DNA of 10,032 nt, from the NCBI GenBank assembly GCA_013813185.1, contig JACCSD010000077.1, positions 1-10,032 of the forward strand, read 5' to 3'. Below are positions 6,785 through 10,032 of this stretch, in pieces. Every line of letters begins with the position of its first letter. Position 1 is the stretch's first letter. The DNA is from Burkholderiaceae bacterium. GTDB lineage: Bacteria; Pseudomonadota; Gammaproteobacteria; Burkholderiales; Burkholderiaceae_F. The notes below the pieces were generated by a model. It was not told the DNA's origin, made no database searches, and saw only the letters and a list, made by a program, of their open reading frames with translations. The translations under genes and the position numbers were made by a program.

Positions 6785-7768
6785 ATGGATACTCATTTAC
6801 GTTTGAAGCTTGGCGTCGCCCTGATCGCTCTTACTGCGCTGCTTGCCACTGCCGGCGCGACGCACGCGCAGTCCTATCCGACCAAACCGGTGCGCTTCGT
6901 CCTCCCGCTGACGCCGGGTTCGAGCACCGACATCCTTGGTCGCCTCATTGCCGACGAACTCGGCAAGTTCTGGGGCCAAAGCGTCGTCGTCGAAAATCGC
7001 GCCGGGGCGGGCGGCAACATTGGCGCCGATTCGGTCGCGAAGGCAGAGCCGGACGGCTATACGCTGCTTTTCTGGAACGTCGGCATCGCGATCGCGCACT
7101 CGTACTACCGCAAACTGCCGTACAACGCGCTGACCGATCTGGCGACGGTGTCACAGACCACATTGATGCCGCAGGTCGTGTGCGTTAACCCTTCGCTGCC
7201 GATAAACACCATCAAGGATTTGATCGAATATGCGAAGTCGAAACCCGGCCAGGTGTTTTTCTCTTCGGCAGGAAACGGTCAAACCGACCACATGGCGGCT
7301 GAACTGTTTGCCCATATGACCGGAATCAAGGTCACTCATGTCCCTTACAAAGGCGGCCCGCAGGCACTCACCGCTGTGATGACCGGCGAGGTCGCTTTCG
7401 ATTTTCCGGGGTTGCCCGTTGCGCTGCCCCACGTGAAATCGGGCAAGGTGCGCGCCATCGCCGTTACCACCGCCAAGCGCTCGCCGATTGCGCCTGAGAT
7501 TCCGACCATCGCTGAATCAGGCGTTGCCGGCTATGACCATGCGTTCTGGACCGGCATATTCGCTCCCGCCGGCACGCCGGCGCCGATTGTTGCGAAGGTC
7601 AGCAAGGACATCGCGCACGTGCTGAAGCTTCCGGCGTTTCAGGAAAAGCTCGCGAGGCAGGGCGTCGAGGCGGTTGGCAGTACGCCAGCTCAGTTCAGCG
7701 CGTTCTTCAAGTCTGAAGTCGCACGGTTTAGCGAGCTGGTCGAAGCCACCGGCATCAAGGGCGAATGA
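6785..7768 (+). CDS. Bug-family (TctC-like) periplasmic substrate-binding protein
   Basis: A 327-residue tripartite-tricarboxylate-transporter-type receptor that binds a small carboxylate or amide in the periplasm. The N-terminus is a Sec signal peptide: basic MDTHLRLK, a hydrophobic core ALIALTALLATAG, and likely cleavage after THA at residue 28. The mature protein opens with the classic SYPTKPVRFVLPLTPGSSTD, followed by VVVENRAGAGGNIGADSVAKAEPDGYTLLF, VPYKGG (186-191) and PGL/LPHVKSGKVRAIAVT. Asp49 in PGSSTD occupies the position that in characterised Bug proteins sits in the ligand pocket. ATG 6785 is chosen over an in-frame upstream ATG at 6749 because GAGGAG precedes it at the right distance and it yields a proper signal peptide. 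No membrane components (TctA/TctB) are nearby, as is usual for orphan Bug proteins. Its TGA overlaps the amidase start. The substrate is unknown; the amidase suggests an amide. Confidence 0.93.
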   Translation: MDTHLRLKLGVALIALTALLATAGATHAQSYPTKPVRFVLPLTPGSSTDILGRLIADELGKFWGQSVVVENRAGAGGNIGADSVAKAEPDGYTLLFWNVGIAIAHSYYRKLPYNALTDLATVSQTTLMPQVVCVNPSLPINTIKDLIEYAKSKPGQVFFSSAGNGQTDHMAAELFAHMTGIKVTHVPYKGGPQALTAVMTGEVAFDFPGLPVALPHVKSGKVRAIAVTTAKRSPIAPEIPTIAESGVAGYDHAFWTGIFAPAGTPAPIVAKVSKDIAHVLKLPAFQEKLARQGVEAVGSTPAQFSAFFKSEVARFSELVEATGIKGE

Positions 7769-9171
7769 TGCCCCTCCCAACGACGTGCGTTGAAGCGGGA
7801 GCGCGCTTACGCGATGGCTCGATAACGTCCGAAGTGCTGACACGAGCTTATCTGCAGTGCATGAAACGGCTGCAGGACAAGCTCAATGCGTTCATCACGA
7901 TTACCGAGGAGCAGGCGCTTGCGACGGCGGTGCAACTCGATGCCGATTTGAAGAACGGAAAAGACCGCGGCCCTTTGCATGGCATTCCGATCGTGCACAA
8001 GGACTTGTACGACACAGCCGGTATTCCGACCACCGAAGGCTCAGAGTTTTTCAGAAGCAGAATTCCCACTGAAGACGCCACGGTGGTGAAAAAACTGAAA
8101 GCGGCCGGTGCGGTGATGTTGGCCAAGACCAATATGAACGAGCTTGCCGCCGGCTTGACGGGTACCAACATGGCGTTCGGAGATGCCCGCAATCCGTGGA
8201 ACACCGAGCGGTCCGCCGGTGGATCATCGAGCGGAACAGCCGCTGCGATCGCAGCGGGCTGCTGTCTTGCCGGCACCGGCTCGGACACCGGCGGATCGAT
8301 CCGCCATCCAGCGGGTTGGTGCGGCGTCGTTGGAATTCGGCCGACCTATGGATTGGTCAGTCTGGCCGGCGTTTTTCCGCGAGCCTATAGCCTGGATTGT
8401 GGCGGGCCGCTCGGTCGTACGGTTGGCGATGTCGCGCTGATGCTGAATGCGATGGTCGGTTATGACCCGGCTTACCAGCACTCTGTTCGCGCGCCGGTAG
8501 ATGACTACTGCGCGGAGCTTGACAGCGGAGTCCGCGGGCTACGCCTCGGCGTTGTCGACAACTACACGTTCCGCGACATCGATGACGAAGTGGCTGATGC
8601 GGTACGAGCGGCGGTGGACGCGCTCGCTGCGCTGGGAGCCGAGGTCAAGACAGTGCGGATCCCCTGGATGGGCGGCTCGCTCGACTACTCACCGCTGTTC
8701 AGCATTCTGCTTTACGAGTTCAATCAGATCATGGCAGAACACGGCGCAGCCGAACGTCGAAATATGTTCGGTCCGATCGTGCAGGCCAACCTTGCCAAAG
8801 GCGAAACCATCTCCAGAGAAGCGTACGAAAAAGCGTTGACGGAGCGCCCCAGGCGAATCTCGGAGGTCAAGCGAGTATTCGCGGAGGTGGACGCGCTGAT
8901 CACTCCGACGATGGCGATGGTGGCGCCCCCGCTGACGGCGGATGCAAAAACTTTTGAGCGCGGATTTCAGTTCACGATCCCGACGAGCTTCGTCGGACTT
9001 CCGTCGCTATCGGTTCCATGCGGATTCAGCCAAGGCGGCATGCCGATCGGACTACTGATCACTGCCAACGATTTTCAAGAAGCGCTTCTGCTGAGAATCG
9101 CGGCGGCGTACGAAGCGGCTACGCAGTTCTATAAGAACCTTCCGCCTGTACATTGCGAGCAGACTGTCTAA
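7765..9171 (+). CDS. Amidase-signature family hydrolase
   Basis: The 468-residue cytoplasmic hydrolase belongs to the amidase-signature family, which cleaves C-N amide bonds to acid plus amine or ammonia. The Ser-cisSer-Lys triad is complete: Lys79 in PIVHKDLYD, cis-Ser154 in SAGGSSSGTAAA (150-161) and nucleophile Ser178 in GTGSDTGGSIRHPA (170-183). The 75- and 24-residue spacings equal those of characterised members such as FAAH. Other family blocks are GPLHGIPIVHKD, GAVMLAKTNMNELA, VGIRPTYGLVS and, near the end, SLPS-type PSLSVPCGFSQGGMPIGLLI. It starts with ATGATG overlapping the TGA of the binding-protein gene, with AAGG about 8 bases before, so the two are probably co-translated and act on one substrate. 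It could be a GatA paralogue by sequence, but no gatB or gatC is adjacent and the context is catabolic. The substrate cannot be stated. Confidence 0.92.
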   Translation: MMPLPTTCVEAGARLRDGSITSEVLTRAYLQCMKRLQDKLNAFITITEEQALATAVQLDADLKNGKDRGPLHGIPIVHKDLYDTAGIPTTEGSEFFRSRIPTEDATVVKKLKAAGAVMLAKTNMNELAAGLTGTNMAFGDARNPWNTERSAGGSSSGTAAAIAAGCCLAGTGSDTGGSIRHPAGWCGVVGIRPTYGLVSLAGVFPRAYSLDCGGPLGRTVGDVALMLNAMVGYDPAYQHSVRAPVDDYCAELDSGVRGLRLGVVDNYTFRDIDDEVADAVRAAVDALAALGAEVKTVRIPWMGGSLDYSPLFSILLYEFNQIMAEHGAAERRNMFGPIVQANLAKGETISREAYEKALTERPRRISEVKRVFAEVDALITPTMAMVAPPLTADAKTFERGFQFTIPTSFVGLPSLSVPCGFSQGGMPIGLLITANDFQEALLLRIAAAYEAATQFYKNLPPVHCEQTV

Positions 9172-9208
9172 CTTCGCGTCAAGTGAGGATCGGCTCGTAG
9201 CTGCAGGG

Positions 9209-10015
9209 TCAGCTGCGCTGCGACGCTCTCCTGCATTTTTGATCGCGTTCGACGACCTCGTAGGTCGCGGCGATCTCCGCCGCGGCGCGCCGCAGAGCCG
9301 GCAGCGTCAGTCCCGTTCGTTCGAACGGGAGTCGGACGGCCGGCGCCTGGACCGCCACCGCGGCGATCGTTTTGCGGCTGGAATCGAGCACCGGCACAGC
9401 AACGCAACGAAGCCCGGCAACGTATTCCTCGTTATCGACCGCGTAACCGCGCCTGCGAATGCGCTGCAGTTCCTCCTGCAGCGTGTGCCGGTCTGCATGG
9501 GTGCGCTCGGTGAAGCGCTCGATATTCAGCTTTTCGAGCAGGCGCTCGCGCCGCTGCTTGGACATGTATGCAAGGAAAAGCTTTCCGCTTGCCGTGCAAT
9601 ACAGCGGCACCCGTGAACCGGGATGAAGCTGCGCTCGAAGAGGCGACATGCACTCCACGCGGTCGATGTACAGCGCCTGGCTTCCGTTCAGCGCTGTGAT
9701 GTTGCACGTTTCACTGAGCTCGCTCGCGAGCCGGCGAAGAATGTTGTGACGCGCGACACGACAGCCGCCGTTCTCCACGAGAGCGAGCGCAAGACGCTCG
9801 AGACGCGGCCCGGCGGTAAAGCCGCCCGGCGCACTCGCCTCCCGATGAAGCCAGCCCGCGCTCGCAAGCTCCCGCAGCAGCCGATAAGCCGTCGGCTTGG
9901 GCACGCACGCGCCGGCAGCGATCGCGGTCAGCGGCACGTGCTCGCCGCCGCTCGCAACGGAGTCCAGCACGGCAACCGTCCGCAGAACTACTGAGACACT
10001 TCCGCTCGTCTTCAC
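9209..10015 (-). CDS. IclR-family transcriptional regulator of the Bug/amidase module (probable)
   Basis: The 268-residue regulator has an N-terminal winged helix-turn-helix (about 26-58: HVPLTAIAAGACVPKPTAYRL then LASAGWL) and a C-terminal effector domain with YCTASGKLFLAY (139-150) and GYAVDNEEYVAGLRCVAVPV (200-219). The start is GTG at 10015, the first start after an in-frame TAA at 10019-10021; later starts would cut into the DNA-binding domain. No strong ribosome site is seen. It resembles the other IclR protein of this window closely in the effector domain (SETCN versus GETCN, IDRVE versus LDRVE, GYAVDNEEYV shared), so both fall in one subfamily. It converges on the amidase gene with 37 bases between stops, a common arrangement for a local regulator. 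The target and ligand are inferred only from position. The end carries an extra basic tail (RDQKCRRASQRS). Confidence 0.88.
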   Translation of the reverse strand: MKTSGSVSVVLRTVAVLDSVASGGEHVPLTAIAAGACVPKPTAYRLLRELASAGWLHREASAPGGFTAGPRLERLALALVENGGCRVARHNILRRLASELSETCNITALNGSQALYIDRVECMSPLRAQLHPGSRVPLYCTASGKLFLAYMSKQRRERLLEKLNIERFTERTHADRHTLQEELQRIRRRGYAVDNEEYVAGLRCVAVPVLDSSRKTIAAVAVQAPAVRLPFERTGLTLPALRRAAAEIAATYEVVERDQKCRRASQRS

Positions 10016-10032
10016 GAATTATCACGTAGTGA

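Noticed and set aside
9199..9214. AGCTG-N6-CAGCT stem between the convergent amidase and iclR stops
   Set aside because: A 5-bp stem with no T-run on either strand is not convincing as a terminator.
10022..10032. TCAC-GTA-GTGA symmetry upstream of the second iclR gene
   Set aside because: The arms are only 4 bp and lie at the window edge, too little to call an operator.

Overview
The window looks like chromosomal or large-plasmid DNA from a high-GC betaproteobacterium. Burkholderiales (a Burkholderia, Paraburkholderia, Caballeronia or Cupriavidus relative) fits best. This is inferred from strongly G/C-biased third codon positions, from a Bug (TctC-like) periplasmic binding protein, which is abundant in that order, and from the mix of small catabolic clusters under IclR regulators. 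It reads as a patchwork accessory catabolic region with several rearrangement scars.

Layout. Positions 1-900 hold the 3' part of a major facilitator superfamily (MFS) transporter gene whose C-terminus is destroyed near 795. Positions 796-1333 have no intact gene. They contain a cluster of repeats of the type TGCAAAAGTATGGGTAAAA that resembles the transposase-binding repeats at one end of an insertion sequence, then unrecognised sequence. Positions 1334-3121 (minus) encode sulfoacetaldehyde acetyltransferase (xsc). A divergent control region follows (3122-3294) with GAGACAAT boxes and an inverted repeat, then an IclR-type regulator (3295-4092). The regulator gene overlaps, through ATGA, a broken phosphate acetyltransferase gene (pta, 4089-4911) that has a one-base frameshift in a C6 run and a lost 3' end.

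Only ten bases past the pta break begins an unrelated divergent pair: a DUF1326 protein (4921-5559, minus) and a polytopic membrane DUF2182 protein (5853-6659, plus). They share a roughly 290-bp promoter region rich in repeats. Both families are uncharacterised but carry Cys- and Met-rich motifs suggestive of metal binding.

The right third is a compact uptake and hydrolysis module: a Bug-family periplasmic binding protein (6785-7768), translationally coupled to an amidase-signature hydrolase (7765-9171), and a convergent second IclR regulator (9209-10015, minus).

How the genes work together. Xsc converts sulfoacetaldehyde and phosphate to sulfite and acetyl phosphate; Pta would turn acetyl phosphate into acetyl-CoA; the neighbouring IclR protein probably controls both. 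As pta is broken here, acetyl phosphate would need another Pta or an acetate kinase elsewhere, or the cluster is decaying. The Bug-amidase-IclR set probably captures and hydrolyses an amide or amide-like organic acid; the substrate cannot be read from the sequence.
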